This document shows, piece after piece, positions 43,423 to 53,577 of a stretch of DNA of 64,000 nt. The stretch covers positions 2,480,001 through 2,544,000 of the forward strand of contig OY782882.1 of assembly GCA_963678485.1 (NCBI GenBank), in the 5' to 3' direction. How positions within the stretch are numbered: the first letter of the stretch is position 1; each line of letters starts with the position of its first letter. Made by a program: the position numbers and the translations under genes. The stretch comes from CALGYY01 sp963678485 (GTDB lineage: Bacteria; Bacteroidota; Bacteroidia; Bacteroidales; CAIWKO01). Under the pieces are notes generated by a model. That model did not search any database, was not told the origin of the DNA, and worked only from the letters and a program-made list of their open reading frames with translations.

Positions 43423-44073
43423 ATGACAGGATCAGAACACCCACTCATCAGAATTCTTGTTGTGGATGACCATCAAATGTTCATCGATGGAATCATACTG
43501 CTTCTGAAAAAAATTAAGAACATACAAATTGTCGCTCAGGCGCACGATGGTCATGAGGCCTTGGAACGGCTTGCCAATATTGAGATTGATATGGTGATTA
43601 CCGACATCAGCATGCCGGGAATGAACGGAGTGGAACTTACCAGGCGCATCAAACAAAAATATCCTGAGGTAAAAGTTTTGGTGTTAACCATGTACAATGA
43701 TACAGAAACGGTGTTCGAAATTATGAACACAGAAGCAGAAGGCTATATATTAAAAAACACAGGAAAGAGTGAACTTCTGAATGCTATCAACCATATTGCC
43801 GGAAATGGTACTTTTTATAGTCACGAGATTATGCGTATCCTTTCGGAGAAATCGAATAGTAAAGGCACTGTGTTGTCGAGTATCGATTTGACGACCAGAG
43901 AGCTTGAAGTACTTAAGTTAATCTGCGAAGAACATACAAGTGCAGAAATCGCCGACAAACTTTTTATTTCTATTCACACGGTAGACACGCATCGTAAACA
44001 TATTTGTCAAAAGATTGGCACCAGCACTATTTTAGGGATGGTGCGCTTTGCCGTGGAACACAAGCTTTTTTAA
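43423..44073 (+). CDS. NarL/FixJ-family response regulator
   Basis: This 216-residue protein has a receiver domain with the acidic pocket DDH, phospho-acceptor Asp in MVITDISMPGMNGVEL and Lys in YILKNTGKSEL. A LuxR-type HTH follows (LTTRELEVLKLICEEHTSAEIADKLFISIHTVDTHRKHI). It is surely the partner of the TPR kinase encoded 17 bp upstream. Target genes are not visible. Confidence 0.95.
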   Translation: MTGSEHPLIRILVVDDHQMFIDGIILLLKKIKNIQIVAQAHDGHEALERLANIEIDMVITDISMPGMNGVELTRRIKQKYPEVKVLVLTMYNDTETVFEIMNTEAEGYILKNTGKSELLNAINHIAGNGTFYSHEIMRILSEKSNSKGTVLSSIDLTTRELEVLKLICEEHTSAEIADKLFISIHTVDTHRKHICQKIGTSTILGMVRFAVEHKLF

Positions 44074-44314
44074 TTTGCATCTTCCGGTTGTGACCGCGTG
44101 CTCGCATCTCCATTTTCATTAATGAGCAGCGAATGGCATTGATTAAGTGTTTGCGAAGCGTATAAAGTGCGTTACGAAAATGTCAAACGGAGCCAATATA
44201 CTGCATCTTATCATTATGAATATATTTTGGCTCAAGCCCGATTGTTGAGGAGTAAAAAAAAATAATCAAATGCGTCAAAAATCATAGAACCGCAAGAAGA
44301 TATACAACAACTAA

Positions 44315-44651
44315 CAAGAGCGCGGCTAAATTGGCTGTTTATTTCTATTAACTCCACCATTTTTCTTGACAAAAATGGTGGAGCCAAAAGTCAAGTCAAA
44401 GCATAATGCTATCCCCCCGCTCTCGCCAACGGCCGCAAATCACGCAAGGTAGTGCCGAAAACGCCAATTGACGGCAGTTCTTGAATGTGATAAAATACCT
44501 CATTTCGCTCATTGAATTTTCTTTTTGTCGTTTTCGACAGAGCCGACAGCGAAAAGGCCGCTGTCTGGCCCCTTGCGGATTTGCATGCCATTCGCGATTC
44601 ACAGCCCGCCCACGCCCACTTGCTTTGACAGGCCCACGCACACGCTTTGAA
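44315..44651 (+). repeat. ~340-bp structured dispersed repeat, copy 1
   Basis: This is ~90% identical to 53688-54051. It opens with a near-perfect hairpin (CTCCACCATTTTT ... AAAAATGGTGGAG around CTTGAC) followed by AAAAGTCAAGTCAAAGC, and contains GACAGCG/CGCTGTC. It ends CACACGCTTTGAA. Small minus-strand frames inside are shared between the copies but change many amino acids, more like structured DNA or RNA than a gene. Confidence 0.8.
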
Positions 44652-44966
44652 TATTAGCATTGCATAATTTTAATACTGTAAAAGACCCCTCAAGTATGAA
44701 TGATATTGGTCTGTTAAACTATTAAAACACGGATGCTCTAAAAGATTGATAAGTTTAATCAATATTACAAACAATATATGTAATATGCCTTCATTCAAGA
44801 TTATTATTGGCATACGTAGTTGAGGAAAGGTTTTAATATCTATTCTTTCCTATGAATAGTATTCTTACTCCTCAACTTTTCCTCTTACTCCTAAATTTTC
44901 AAAAACTCTTTTCCTGACGATTGTAGTAGCGCGCAGTTTCTATGTTAATTAAAACACGGATTGTAC

Positions 44967-45000
44967 AAAAAAAAGAAGCTGCCTTTTTTAGACAGCTTCT
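44967..45000 (-). terminator. Intrinsic terminator of the T9SS protein gene
   Basis: On the minus strand AGAAGCTGTC/ GCAGCTTCT arms are followed by T8, 20 bp after the stop codon of the 45020-48274 gene. Confidence 0.85.
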
Positions 45001-45019
45001 CGATGTTGTGATGATCGGG

Positions 45020-48000
45020 TTATTCAACCACCACTTTGTATGTCTTGCCTTCGCCTCTGCTCATGATTCGAAGCAAGTACATCCCTTTTCCATACGAAGA
45101 AAGATCAATTCGCTGAGCGTTATTTTGTAATTTTTGTTTGAATAATTGTTGACCTAGCATATTCAGAACTTCAATTTCGGCTGCATCACTATTGTCGTTT
45201 TGTGTACTAATGGTAAAGCTGCCATGGCTAGGATTTGGATAAATGGTAAACGCTGTGGGGTTCTCGGCAATTCCGTTAGAAGCATCAACACAGATGTCGT
45301 CGATCAACAAAACATTATTTTCCAAACCGCCCATTACATATGGACTGTAGGCCTGAAACGCGATATAGTAGTTACCACTTGTGTTTACACTGAATGGAAC
45401 CGTTGCCAATTCATAGGTTTCGTTGGCGATAGAATCATTGTCCCACAAGGTATCCAATACACTTGAAGCCTTATTATCACTACAAATCAGGACGCGCATG
45501 CGCTCAAGGTCCGTTGAGAAAAGCTTTTGAGCTTTGAAATAAAATCCTACCTGATATAATGTTGTTCCCTGAAGTGTAATAGGTGGAGTAAACAACCAAT
45601 TATTTTTTTCGTAGAATTCCGGACCGCTGGCCATTGCGTTTGGAGCGCTGTGCGCAGGACTCGGACTTGAGGTAATCATATCCCAGCATAAACCCAGATA
45701 CGTTTGTCCAGCTTGTGATGGAAGGTTTTCGAACGACCAGCCTAAAGGTACAATGAGAGAGTCAGGATCACTGTCAAAGTTCTCGCAGTAGTCGGTAAGA
45801 ACCGTTGGGTCTGCCATTGTCTGGAACGACCACACTGAGCAGGAAGTTGCATCGCCTGTTGCATTATAGGCAATCACTTTCCAATAATAGGTTGTTGAAT
45901 AATTCAGTGTTTGCAGCACTTTCACCCCTGTACCAGCGGTATCCTTAATCAATGTGCTTGGATTGGAAGTGTTACCGAAATACACTTTATACCCGGTGGG
46001 AGCGCCGCCATTACCAGCCCATCTCAGTACTACATCCATCATCACATCAACATTGTTTGCTGCATTTGCCGGATACAGAGCTTCTGCGCAAGCAGGAACA
46101 GTAGGGGTATTATCATTCCAATTTACATCGTCGATTCTAAAGCTTGTCCAATCATTGTCGTTGGAATGTTTAAATGCGATGTATGGTTTGGTATTGGAAG
46201 GATTCAATGTGACGGTATATAATGCATATGTGCCATTGATGACGAGAGTCGTGTCGGCCACAAATGATGAGGCATCATAAGGATCATCCATTACACCAAT
46301 TACTAAATGTTGGGTGTACGTCCCGCCGGTCTTGGCGTAGAAGGTCAGCACATTGACGTCAAAATTTGTAACGCCAGGACAGATGGCCAGAAGTGGCGAG
46401 ATACTGTCGTTGGCATTCAAGAGTTTTAAACAGCTTGGTGCTGAATAAGCGTCGGTTGTTGAAACAACGCTTACATCATTACTTGCATCGCTTGGACTTT
46501 TGATTTTATTCCAGTGGGCTGGATAATTTGACGAAAGATCGAAACCTTCGAAAAAGGTACCAAGAGGCGTAAGTACATTGGTGTTCAGTGTTACCGTGTT
46601 GCTGCCGCTGTAAGAGCCACTCACAGTAAAGGAGAGAGGTTGACTATAGGAAGCGGCAGTAGCGGCTGTGCAAAGTATTTGAGCCGTATCTGATCCGCCC
46701 GGGGCAATGGTTCCGGTGTAACTGCAGCTGAATGGAGCGCTGACGGTAGTTCCAGTAATAACAAGATTTGCTGTTCCATTGTTGGTGAGGATTACTTCAC
46801 CCGTTGTATGTCCACCTTCATATAATTCGTTAAAGGTGTAATTGCTGGTGTTTACGCTGATTGATGGACCTGTTCCGGCTGCGATTAAAATATCATCTAA
46901 AAATACATAATTAGTTGCGGAATATGAGATCATTTTGTAGCGCCATCTCAGGTAGACATTATTACCTGCGTATGAATTCAAATCGAAAAGTGCCATTTGG
47001 TAAGCCGATTGAGAAGCGGCCGGCGACAATGAGCCAAGAGTAATCCAGCTATGTCCTCCATCGGTACTTATTTCCACAAAAGTTGAATCCTGTCCACTGA
47101 TTTTTGCAGTGTGTCCTCCGTTGCGCCACCAGAAGGAAAGATTCATACCTGAAGAAAGGAAGATTCGTGGACTGACAAGGGAAGACTGGGTGGTTGCGGC
47201 ATATGGAGCAACATATGCGCAATACAGACCTGAATGAGGATCGTTATTCCCCGTATAACCCCACACTGCATTTGTGCCGCTGCTTGTATAAGTCCACTCA
47301 GTGAACATGCCGTACCAGCCGGGGTAAAACACTGTGGAATCCTCAAAGCCCTGATTATATGGGAATGCGCTGATGACTTCCTGAGTGGTAAACTTCAGGA
47401 ATGATGAGGCAGAGGTATTACTGCCATTTTTTGCAACGACGATCCAATAGTACTTTGTTTTTGAATTCATGAAAGATGGAGGGTCATAGGAGAACATGCC
47501 CGGTGCTCCAACCGCGGCATTGTTTACAACCCTTGCGGATACATTCATCGTTGCTACCGCAAGCGAATCGGTACTGAAGTAAAGATCGTAAGAAGTGGTA
47601 TTGGCTCCTAAAGAAAAATGAACGAGTGTATCCACCAGAATTCGTGTATCATTTGCTGCAGGATAGTAACTGCCCGGGGTTGCTGGGAGGCCAGCAGAAG
47701 CATAATACAGTTTTATATTAGGAAGCGAACCGGGATATGGATTCAAAAAGCCCGAACCTGTAGGGAAAGAAACATCACTACCCGAGGATTTATTGTTATT
47801 TGTTGTTGAAAGTGTTGAATTGAAATTTGCATAATTTGACAATCCACTTCGGTTTTCAAAATGTATTACCAGATTGTCGGTTCCATTATACACGAAGGGT
47901 GTTGATAATGGAATTTTTGTCCATCCATTGTAGTTAATGCTTCCACTATATACAAGCGTATACCCGGAATTTGTAGGATCTTCCCATGCAGCAGAGCCAA

Positions 48001-48274
48001 AAATAGCAGCACTGCTATGTTTCATGTAAATCTTTTGATTGGTGAACGACTTTGGACCATTGATGCACTCGATAGCTATGGTATCTATCGTCTTCGCTGT
48101 ACCAACGGCTGATTGAGGATAGATGGCAGAGTACCATCCATAGTTCCAAACGCTGTAGGGAGGATAGGAAGTGCTTTGAGTACCTGTTCCAATTTGTATG
48201 TTGTTTTGAGCAAAGGCGCTCACACCCAAGAGTAGCGCCAGCGAAAATGTTAGGAAAGCTTTAAGCCTTTTCAT
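45020..48274 (-). CDS. T9SS-exported multidomain surface/secreted protein
   Basis: This 1084-residue protein has a signal peptide (FLTFSLALLLGVSAFAQ) and a type IX sorting domain at the end (AFTIYPNPSHGSFTIS ... YGKGMYLLRIMSRGEGKTYKVVV). Between them lie jelly-roll or cleaved-adhesin-like units (FSYNQGFEDSTVF-type start, WWRNGGHTAKISG, VFLDDILIA; a second with FRIDDVNWND and a third with ENNVLLIDDICVDAS), an ASH/HYDIN-like domain (SVNTSNYTFNELYEGG, ILTNNGTANLVITG) and fibronectin-like regions (TTYYWKVIAYNATGD). It is delivered across the outer membrane by T9SS. The ligand or substrate is unknown; no protease motif seen. Confidence 0.88.
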   Translation of the reverse strand: MKRLKAFLTFSLALLLGVSAFAQNNIQIGTGTQSTSYPPYSVWNYGWYSAIYPQSAVGTAKTIDTIAIECINGPKSFTNQKIYMKHSSAAIFGSAAWEDPTNSGYTLVYSGSINYNGWTKIPLSTPFVYNGTDNLVIHFENRSGLSNYANFNSTLSTTNNNKSSGSDVSFPTGSGFLNPYPGSLPNIKLYYASAGLPATPGSYYPAANDTRILVDTLVHFSLGANTTSYDLYFSTDSLAVATMNVSARVVNNAAVGAPGMFSYDPPSFMNSKTKYYWIVVAKNGSNTSASSFLKFTTQEVISAFPYNQGFEDSTVFYPGWYGMFTEWTYTSSGTNAVWGYTGNNDPHSGLYCAYVAPYAATTQSSLVSPRIFLSSGMNLSFWWRNGGHTAKISGQDSTFVEISTDGGHSWITLGSLSPAASQSAYQMALFDLNSYAGNNVYLRWRYKMISYSATNYVFLDDILIAAGTGPSISVNTSNYTFNELYEGGHTTGEVILTNNGTANLVITGTTVSAPFSCSYTGTIAPGGSDTAQILCTAATAASYSQPLSFTVSGSYSGSNTVTLNTNVLTPLGTFFEGFDLSSNYPAHWNKIKSPSDASNDVSVVSTTDAYSAPSCLKLLNANDSISPLLAICPGVTNFDVNVLTFYAKTGGTYTQHLVIGVMDDPYDASSFVADTTLVINGTYALYTVTLNPSNTKPYIAFKHSNDNDWTSFRIDDVNWNDNTPTVPACAEALYPANAANNVDVMMDVVLRWAGNGGAPTGYKVYFGNTSNPSTLIKDTAGTGVKVLQTLNYSTTYYWKVIAYNATGDATSCSVWSFQTMADPTVLTDYCENFDSDPDSLIVPLGWSFENLPSQAGQTYLGLCWDMITSSPSPAHSAPNAMASGPEFYEKNNWLFTPPITLQGTTLYQVGFYFKAQKLFSTDLERMRVLICSDNKASSVLDTLWDNDSIANETYELATVPFSVNTSGNYYIAFQAYSPYVMGGLENNVLLIDDICVDASNGIAENPTAFTIYPNPSHGSFTISTQNDNSDAAEIEVLNMLGQQLFKQKLQNNAQRIDLSSYGKGMYLLRIMSRGEGKTYKVVVE

Positions 48275-48311
48275 AGTTCAAGCAATTTTAATAAGCGAAT
48301 ATTAATGCATA

Positions 48312-48319
48312 CAAAAATA
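48312..48319 (-). promoter_or_regulatory. -7 box (TATTTTTG) of the T9SS protein gene
   Basis: On the minus strand TATTTTTG lies ~38 bp upstream of ATG 48274. A small AGGCA/TGCCT inverted repeat around ACAA lies just upstream and could be an operator. Confidence 0.45.
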
Positions 48320-48543
48320 TTGTATAGGCAACAATGCCTTATCCCTACCAATAGGTATTTTGGATGCCTTGCAGAATTTGCTGTTTTTTAGCTGAAAGCA
48401 GGCAAGCGTCGAGGTATTGATAATGTGATTGATCATAATTGTGGTTACACTATTATTGGTTAATGAGAATGTCATCAATAGGGCCTCCGGAGAAACTTGC
48501 CCGGGATAGGCGAAATCATACTACTTTTGCAGAAAAGAACATT

Positions 48544-49746
48544 ATGGATTCTATCAAAAATATTTTCCGCATTGGTCATGGTCCGTCAAGTACGCATACC
48601 ATGGCGCCACGCAGAGCCTCGGAAACCTTTAGAGACAAACATTCCGGAATTACGAAATTCAGAGTTACCCTTTACGGAAGTATGGCGGCGACGGGAAAAG
48701 GGCATCTTACCGATAAAGCCATAGCTGAGGTTTTTGAAGGTAAGGAAATAGAGATTCTATGGAAACCTGAGGATGTTCTTAGTGTGCATCCCAATGGCTT
48801 GCTATTCGAGGCTTTGAACGAAAAGAGCGAAGTCATTGATTCCTGGTTGACCTTCAGCATTGGTGGCGGTGCATTGAATGATGACCATGATACCAGCAGC
48901 AATATTTATCCATTGCTTACCATGGAAAAGATAATGCAGCATCTTGAGCAGAGTGGCCAGAGTTTTTGGGAATACATAGAAGAAATTGAAGGTAAAGAGT
49001 TGTGGCCATTTTTGGAAAAAGTGTGGGCTGTTATGAAATCGGCCATTGACCGCGGACTTCACACCGAAGGACTGTTACCCGGACCATTACATTTGCAGCG
49101 CAAAGCGTCGATCTATCATACGCGATCAACCGGTTTTACGGGTACTTTAAAAAGGAAGACGGATTTATTTTCCTATGCGTTGGCTGTTGCTGAAGAGAAC
49201 GCTGCGGGAGGAGAGATTGTAACAGCGCCAACATGCGGCAGTTGTGGTGCATTACCTGCAGTGTTATATCATGTAATGACCAATTACGATATGCCCGAAG
49301 CAAAAGTGATTAAGGCATTGGCAACCGCTGGATTGATAGGCAATTTAGTAAAACAAAACGCATCGATTTCCGGGGCGAAAGTAGGTTGTCAGGGCGAGAT
49401 AGGAACAGCCTGTGCCATGGCCGCTGCCGCCTGTGCGCAGCTTTTTGGTGGTACACCGCGACAGATTGAATATGCTGCTGAGATTGGCATGGAGCATCAT
49501 CTGGGTCTTACCTGTGATCCGGTTGGCGGATATGTTCAGATTCCCTGCATCGAACGCAACGCATTTGCAGCTGCGCGCGCTCTCGATGCTTCTGCATTTG
49601 CTATCCTTTCGGATGGTGAACATCGCATCAGCTTCGATGATGTGGTGAAGACGATGAAAAACACAGGAAAAGATCTGTCAGAAAAATATAAAGAAACATC
49701 AAGGGGTGGACTGGCCACTGTCTTAGGTAAGAAATCTAAGGATTAG
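48544..49746 (+). CDS. sdaA: L-serine ammonia-lyase (iron-sulfur serine dehydratase)
   Basis: From ATG 48544 (MDSIKNIFRIGHGPSSTHTMAPRRA, the conserved N-terminus) the product has 400 residues; the frame continues upstream without family similarity. It converts L-serine to pyruvate and ammonia using a [4Fe-4S] cluster. The cluster cysteines are visible in APTCGSCGALPAV, GCQGEIGTACAMAAAAC and GLTCDPVGGYVQIPC. Both the beta (N-terminal) and alpha (C-terminal) domains are fused in one chain, as in the single-subunit type, although the regulatory ACT-like part is short. It is monocistronic. Confidence 0.93.
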   Translation: MDSIKNIFRIGHGPSSTHTMAPRRASETFRDKHSGITKFRVTLYGSMAATGKGHLTDKAIAEVFEGKEIEILWKPEDVLSVHPNGLLFEALNEKSEVIDSWLTFSIGGGALNDDHDTSSNIYPLLTMEKIMQHLEQSGQSFWEYIEEIEGKELWPFLEKVWAVMKSAIDRGLHTEGLLPGPLHLQRKASIYHTRSTGFTGTLKRKTDLFSYALAVAEENAAGGEIVTAPTCGSCGALPAVLYHVMTNYDMPEAKVIKALATAGLIGNLVKQNASISGAKVGCQGEIGTACAMAAAACAQLFGGTPRQIEYAAEIGMEHHLGLTCDPVGGYVQIPCIERNAFAAARALDASAFAILSDGEHRISFDDVVKTMKNTGKDLSEKYKETSRGGLATVLGKKSKD

Positions 49747-49945
49747 GTGTTAATGTGAATCAAGGGTGAAATTTGCAATTATCCCCAACTGCTTACTTCG
49801 GCTTCGCTTAGTACTAGCCCCTCGACTACCGCTCGGGGACCGGGATTGGACACATATAAAATAGTGGTCTCGACTCCACTCTTCATAAACCTTAATAACC
49901 CCATAACCGATAAGCCTCGCGCCCCTTCCAAAACATCGCAAATAA
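49747..49945. other. Intergenic DNA with a GC-rich imperfect palindrome
   Basis: The 200 bp between serine dehydratase and MalQ contain GC-rich, partly self-complementary DNA around 49817-49845 (CCCCTCGACTACCGCTCGGGG). An open frame on the minus strand exists but reads as low-complexity Arg/Ser and is not supported. Confidence 0.4.
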
Positions 49946-51430
49946 TCATCTATTATAAATAGTTGTCATTTCACGCATTCGGTGTACAATTTCTTTGCTT
50001 AACTGTTTTTTTTGTAAACGCCATTCCCAGTTGTTTCCAATGGTAGACGGGATGTTCATGCGGGCTTCTTCTCCAAGAGTCAAGATATCCTGCATAGGGA
50101 AGATTGCTGTATCGGCAACGGAAGCCAGTGCCTGTCGTATTAGTTCCCACACCATGTCTTTTGCAGAGCCTTTTTGTCCCGTGTAGGCTTGTAGGAATTT
50201 TTTATTTTTTGGAGAGAGTTTACGGTAACTTGCCAGCGTGGTATTCGTGTCGTGTGTTCCTGTGTAGACCACAAAATCCTTAGTGTACTGATGTGGCAAA
50301 AATGGATGCGAAGGGTTGCCATCAAAGGCTTCCTGTAGAATCTTCATGCCGGGGAAACCCATGGCTTCTTTGATACGATATACTTCCGGCGTAGTGGCAC
50401 CAAGGTCTTCGGCAATAATGGGCATTTGTCCAAAGGTCTGTTGCAGTGTTTCAAAAAAGTGGAGACCGGGTCCTTGTTCCCAGCGCCCATTGCGGGCGGT
50501 ACGATCTTTTGCAGGGATGGAATAGTAACGAACAAAACCAATGAAATGATCTATCCTTACGTAATCGGTCATTTCAAAGGAAGCTCTCAGATTTTCTATC
50601 CACCAATGATAATGTTCGGACTTGTGTTTTTCCCAGTCGTACAGCGGATTTCCCCATCGCTGACCATCAGCGCTAAAGCAATCGGGAGGAACACCGGCCA
50701 CGCGGACCGGCAGCAATTTTTTATTGAGTTGAAATAACTCGGGATGTGTCCATACATCGGCACTATCGTATGCTTCGTAAATTGGATTATCTCCAATTAT
50801 ATATACATTCTGCTTATGACAATATTCCTTTAATGCGTTCCATTGTTGGAAGAACAAGTACTGCAGGAAGCTATGATATTCACATTCTTTTTTTAAGAGC
50901 AGTGAATATTTATTGATTGCCTCCGGATCTCGCTCTCTGAGCGCTTTTGGCCATGTGTTCCATGCTTTCAAATGATGATGATCCTTAATGGCCATGAAGA
51001 GAGCATAGTCGTTAAGCCAATGATTTTTTTTGCAGAAACGGGAATATGCCTGTTTCTCTTTTATAGAAGCCTCACGTTGAAACGTATTAAAGGCTTTACT
51101 GAAAACGATATTTCGATGCGCTTTTACACATTCGAAATCCACCTTCGAAGAAGACAACGTTGGAAAGCGAGGAATGTCTTTGAGTGTGAGATAACCATCA
51201 CGAATCAACAACTCGACGGAGATTAATAAAGGATTTCCTGCAAATGCGGATAACGACTGGTACGGTGAATCACCGTAACCGGTAGGATAGAGTGGAAGGA
51301 TTTGCCAACGTTGCTGCTTCATTTCGTGGAGTTGATCAGCAAACCAATAGGCCTCTGGGCCCATGGTGCCTATTCCATAGGGACCGGGAAGTGAGCTAGG
51401 GTGCAGAAGAATACCTGAGCAGCGCTGCAT
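49946..51430 (-). CDS. malQ: 4-alpha-glucanotransferase (amylomaltase)
   Basis: This 494-residue GH77 enzyme transfers alpha-1,4-glucan segments between maltooligosaccharides. The N-terminus RCSGILLHPSSLPGPYGIG is typical, and GH77 landmarks follow: YQSLSAFAGNPLLIS, VYIIGDNPIYEAYDSADVW, the catalytic Asp in DYVRIDHFIGFVRYY, Glu in PIIAEDLG and the transition-state Asp in YTGTHDTNT. Length and order fit the single-domain bacterial form without starch-binding modules. It works in the cytoplasm on glycogen or maltodextrin; no other glycan genes are in view. Confidence 0.95.
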   Translation of the reverse strand: MQRCSGILLHPSSLPGPYGIGTMGPEAYWFADQLHEMKQQRWQILPLYPTGYGDSPYQSLSAFAGNPLLISVELLIRDGYLTLKDIPRFPTLSSSKVDFECVKAHRNIVFSKAFNTFQREASIKEKQAYSRFCKKNHWLNDYALFMAIKDHHHLKAWNTWPKALRERDPEAINKYSLLLKKECEYHSFLQYLFFQQWNALKEYCHKQNVYIIGDNPIYEAYDSADVWTHPELFQLNKKLLPVRVAGVPPDCFSADGQRWGNPLYDWEKHKSEHYHWWIENLRASFEMTDYVRIDHFIGFVRYYSIPAKDRTARNGRWEQGPGLHFFETLQQTFGQMPIIAEDLGATTPEVYRIKEAMGFPGMKILQEAFDGNPSHPFLPHQYTKDFVVYTGTHDTNTTLASYRKLSPKNKKFLQAYTGQKGSAKDMVWELIRQALASVADTAIFPMQDILTLGEEARMNIPSTIGNNWEWRLQKKQLSKEIVHRMREMTTIYNR

Positions 51431-51875
51431 ATCATTGTTTTTTTCAAATGTACAAAATTATCATTAGTCAGCTTAGAAACCGTTTTGATATAAATGCATT
51501 TAATCATAAGTTTGTTGTTGCGTAAAATAATCACAGAGTCCGCATCATTTGAAGCCTTGCAGCGCCGATTCGTTAAATCTCAGTTTTCAAATTCAGAATG
51601 ACTTCACGAATGCGATGTGAATTTTACTATCAGAAAGTATATTTGGGTAGTATCTGTGGATTGATGAAAAATCAATAGAGGCAATGAATGCTGATTTCAA
51701 ATTCAACCAGAAATATTGTAACAAAAGATCAGCTGGTAATAAATGTTAGTTAGCATCCAGAGGTCGTTAAATCTATGTTAAACAAAATACTGTGAAAAAT
51801 TTCATGGGACGATGAAAAGAAAAAAGCTATTTTTGAGCAGGAAAAATGAAAATCATTTACTAAAATAAAATAAAT
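51431..51875. other. Divergent intergenic region malQ / C69 dipeptidase
   Basis: About 445 bp, no gene. A TATTTTTG box (51828-51835) lies 40 bp before the dipeptidase start. Confidence 0.45.
51828..51835 (+). promoter_or_regulatory. -7 box (TATTTTTG) of the C69 dipeptidase gene
   Basis: TAnnTTTG match with no clear -33 partner at standard spacing. Confidence 0.4.
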
Positions 51876-53522
51876 ATGAAGCGTAATTTAATGATTGCAG
51901 GCTTGTTTGCTGTCTTAGTTTTTGCGGCGACCAATGTCCAGGCTTGCACGAATTTTCTAATCACCAAAGGAGCCTCTGTTGATGGTTCCACGATGATTAC
52001 CTACACTGCAGATTCACATACCCTTTATGGGGAATTGTATTTTTGGGCAGCCCGCGATTATCCTGAAGGTGCAATGCTAGATGTTGTTGAGTGGGATACA
52101 GGAAAGAAACTTGGTAAGATTAAACAGGTTCGTCATACTTACAATGTTATTGGTAATATGAATGAGCATCAGTTGAGCATTGGCGAAACCACATATGGTG
52201 GACGTGAGGAATTGGTGGATACATCAGCAATCATGGATTACGGCAGTCTCATTTACATTACGCTGCAACGTGCAAAAACCGCGCGTGAGGCGATTAAGAT
52301 TTTTGGTGAGCTGGTCGCTGAATATGGCTATTGCAGCGAGGGAGAATCTTTTTCAATTGCAGATGCCAATGAAGCATGGATACTCGAGATGATTGGTAAA
52401 GGTCCGGGAAACAAAGGTGCTGTCTGGGTTGCACGACGCATTCCTGATGGATACATTTGCGGTCACGCCAATCAGGCACGTATCACTACCTTCCCACTTA
52501 ACGATCCTGAGAATTGTATTTACTCACCGGATGTGATTTCCTTTGCCCGTCAGAAAGGCTTCTTTAAGGGAGAAGATAAGGATTTTAGTTTTTGTGATGC
52601 CTATGCTCCAATCAATTTTGAGGCTGCACGTTTCTGCGAAGCCCGCGTCTGGAGTGGTTTTAACAGATTGGTGTCGGGTATGGATAAATACTTAGACTAC
52701 GCCATGGGAACCAATTTGAAGAACCGTATGCCTTTGTGGATTAAACCGGACAAAAAAGTAAGTGTACATGATATTATGGAGCTAATGCGTGATCATTACG
52801 AAGGAACTCCAATGGACATGACACAGGATGTTGGTGCTGGTCCATACAAATGCCCTTACCGCTGGAGGCCTATGACCTGGAGTGTTGATGGTGTTGGTTA
52901 TTTACACGAACGTGCTATTTCCACCCAGCAAACCGGATTTTCTTTTGTTGCTCAATCGCGCGGTTGGTTACCCGATGCTATTGGCGGAATCATTTGGTTT
53001 GGTGTTGACGATAGCTACACTACTTGCTATTCACCTATTTTTACTTCGATTACAAAAGTTCCTGAAGCATTCGCCGTTGGTAATGGATCGATGATGGTGT
53101 TCAGCGAAACTAGTGGATTCTGGGCATTTAATCAGGTGTCGAATTTCGCTTATACACGTTATTGCGATATTACTCCTGAGATACGTAAGGTGCAATCAGA
53201 ACTTGAACTGAAGTATATTGCAGAAATCGCTAATGTTGATAAGACCGTTGGTGATCTTTATAAAAAATCACCAAAGAAAGCGATAGAATATCTTACTAAT
53301 TATTCAGTGAATGCCGGCAATAGCACCGTGAAGCGTTGGAAAGAATTATATGCATATCTTTTTACAAAATACATGGATGGAAACATCAAAACTCCTGTAG
53401 AAGGCGAAATGAATCCTAGCGTGAAGCAGCCTGGTTATGGTGATGATTGGGAATGGCTAATCATTCGCGAAACGCGTAACCGTTATAAAGTTCCTGTAGA
53501 AGAAGCACCTGCCGGACATTGA
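51876..53522 (+). CDS. C69-family dipeptidase (Ntn hydrolase), exported
   Basis: This 548-residue protein has a signal peptide (LMIAGLFAVLVFAATNVQA) directly followed by CTNFLITKGASVDGSTMI. In the C69 family this Cys becomes the N-terminal nucleophile after processing, so signal-peptide cleavage at A-C would expose the active site. Other family marks are SIGETTYGGREEL, YCSEGESFSIADANEAWILEMIG and WRPMTWSVDGVGYLHERAISTQQTGFSFVAQSRG. It probably cleaves dipeptides in the periplasm. It has its own terminator and appears monocistronic. Confidence 0.92.
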   Translation: MKRNLMIAGLFAVLVFAATNVQACTNFLITKGASVDGSTMITYTADSHTLYGELYFWAARDYPEGAMLDVVEWDTGKKLGKIKQVRHTYNVIGNMNEHQLSIGETTYGGREELVDTSAIMDYGSLIYITLQRAKTAREAIKIFGELVAEYGYCSEGESFSIADANEAWILEMIGKGPGNKGAVWVARRIPDGYICGHANQARITTFPLNDPENCIYSPDVISFARQKGFFKGEDKDFSFCDAYAPINFEAARFCEARVWSGFNRLVSGMDKYLDYAMGTNLKNRMPLWIKPDKKVSVHDIMELMRDHYEGTPMDMTQDVGAGPYKCPYRWRPMTWSVDGVGYLHERAISTQQTGFSFVAQSRGWLPDAIGGIIWFGVDDSYTTCYSPIFTSITKVPEAFAVGNGSMMVFSETSGFWAFNQVSNFAYTRYCDITPEIRKVQSELELKYIAEIANVDKTVGDLYKKSPKKAIEYLTNYSVNAGNSTVKRWKELYAYLFTKYMDGNIKTPVEGEMNPSVKQPGYGDDWEWLIIRETRNRYKVPVEEAPAGH

Positions 53523-53540
53523 TAAATATATAATATAAAA

Positions 53541-53577
53541 AAAGAGGTCATATTCAGATATGGCCTCTTTTTTTTGG
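53541..53577 (+). terminator. Intrinsic terminator of the C69 gene
   Basis: AAAGAGGTCATA and TATGGCCTCTTT form the stem (one mismatch), followed by T8. Confidence 0.9.

Larger units (their letters stand above)
44074..45019. other. Gene-poor region containing dispersed repeat copy 1
   Basis: Nearly 950 bp without a credible protein gene. It holds the hairpin-bearing repeat (44315-44651), a CTCCTCAACTTTTCC motif at 44868-44882 shared with 55341-55355, and the terminator of the 45020 gene. Confidence 0.6.

Noticed and set aside
44396..44660. Two small minus-strand protein genes in the dispersed repeat
   Set aside because: Two overlapping frames are open at once, the conserved counterpart in copy 2 has a different end, and differences between copies alter many residues. 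Structured RNA/DNA is more likely.
48439..48543. Longer start for serine dehydratase
   Set aside because: The extra 35 residues do not resemble the family, whose conserved N-terminus starts at 48544.
49750..49941. Minus-strand 63-codon frame between sdaA and malQ
   Set aside because: Low-complexity Arg/Ser translation over a GC-rich imperfect palindrome; no start context or similarity.
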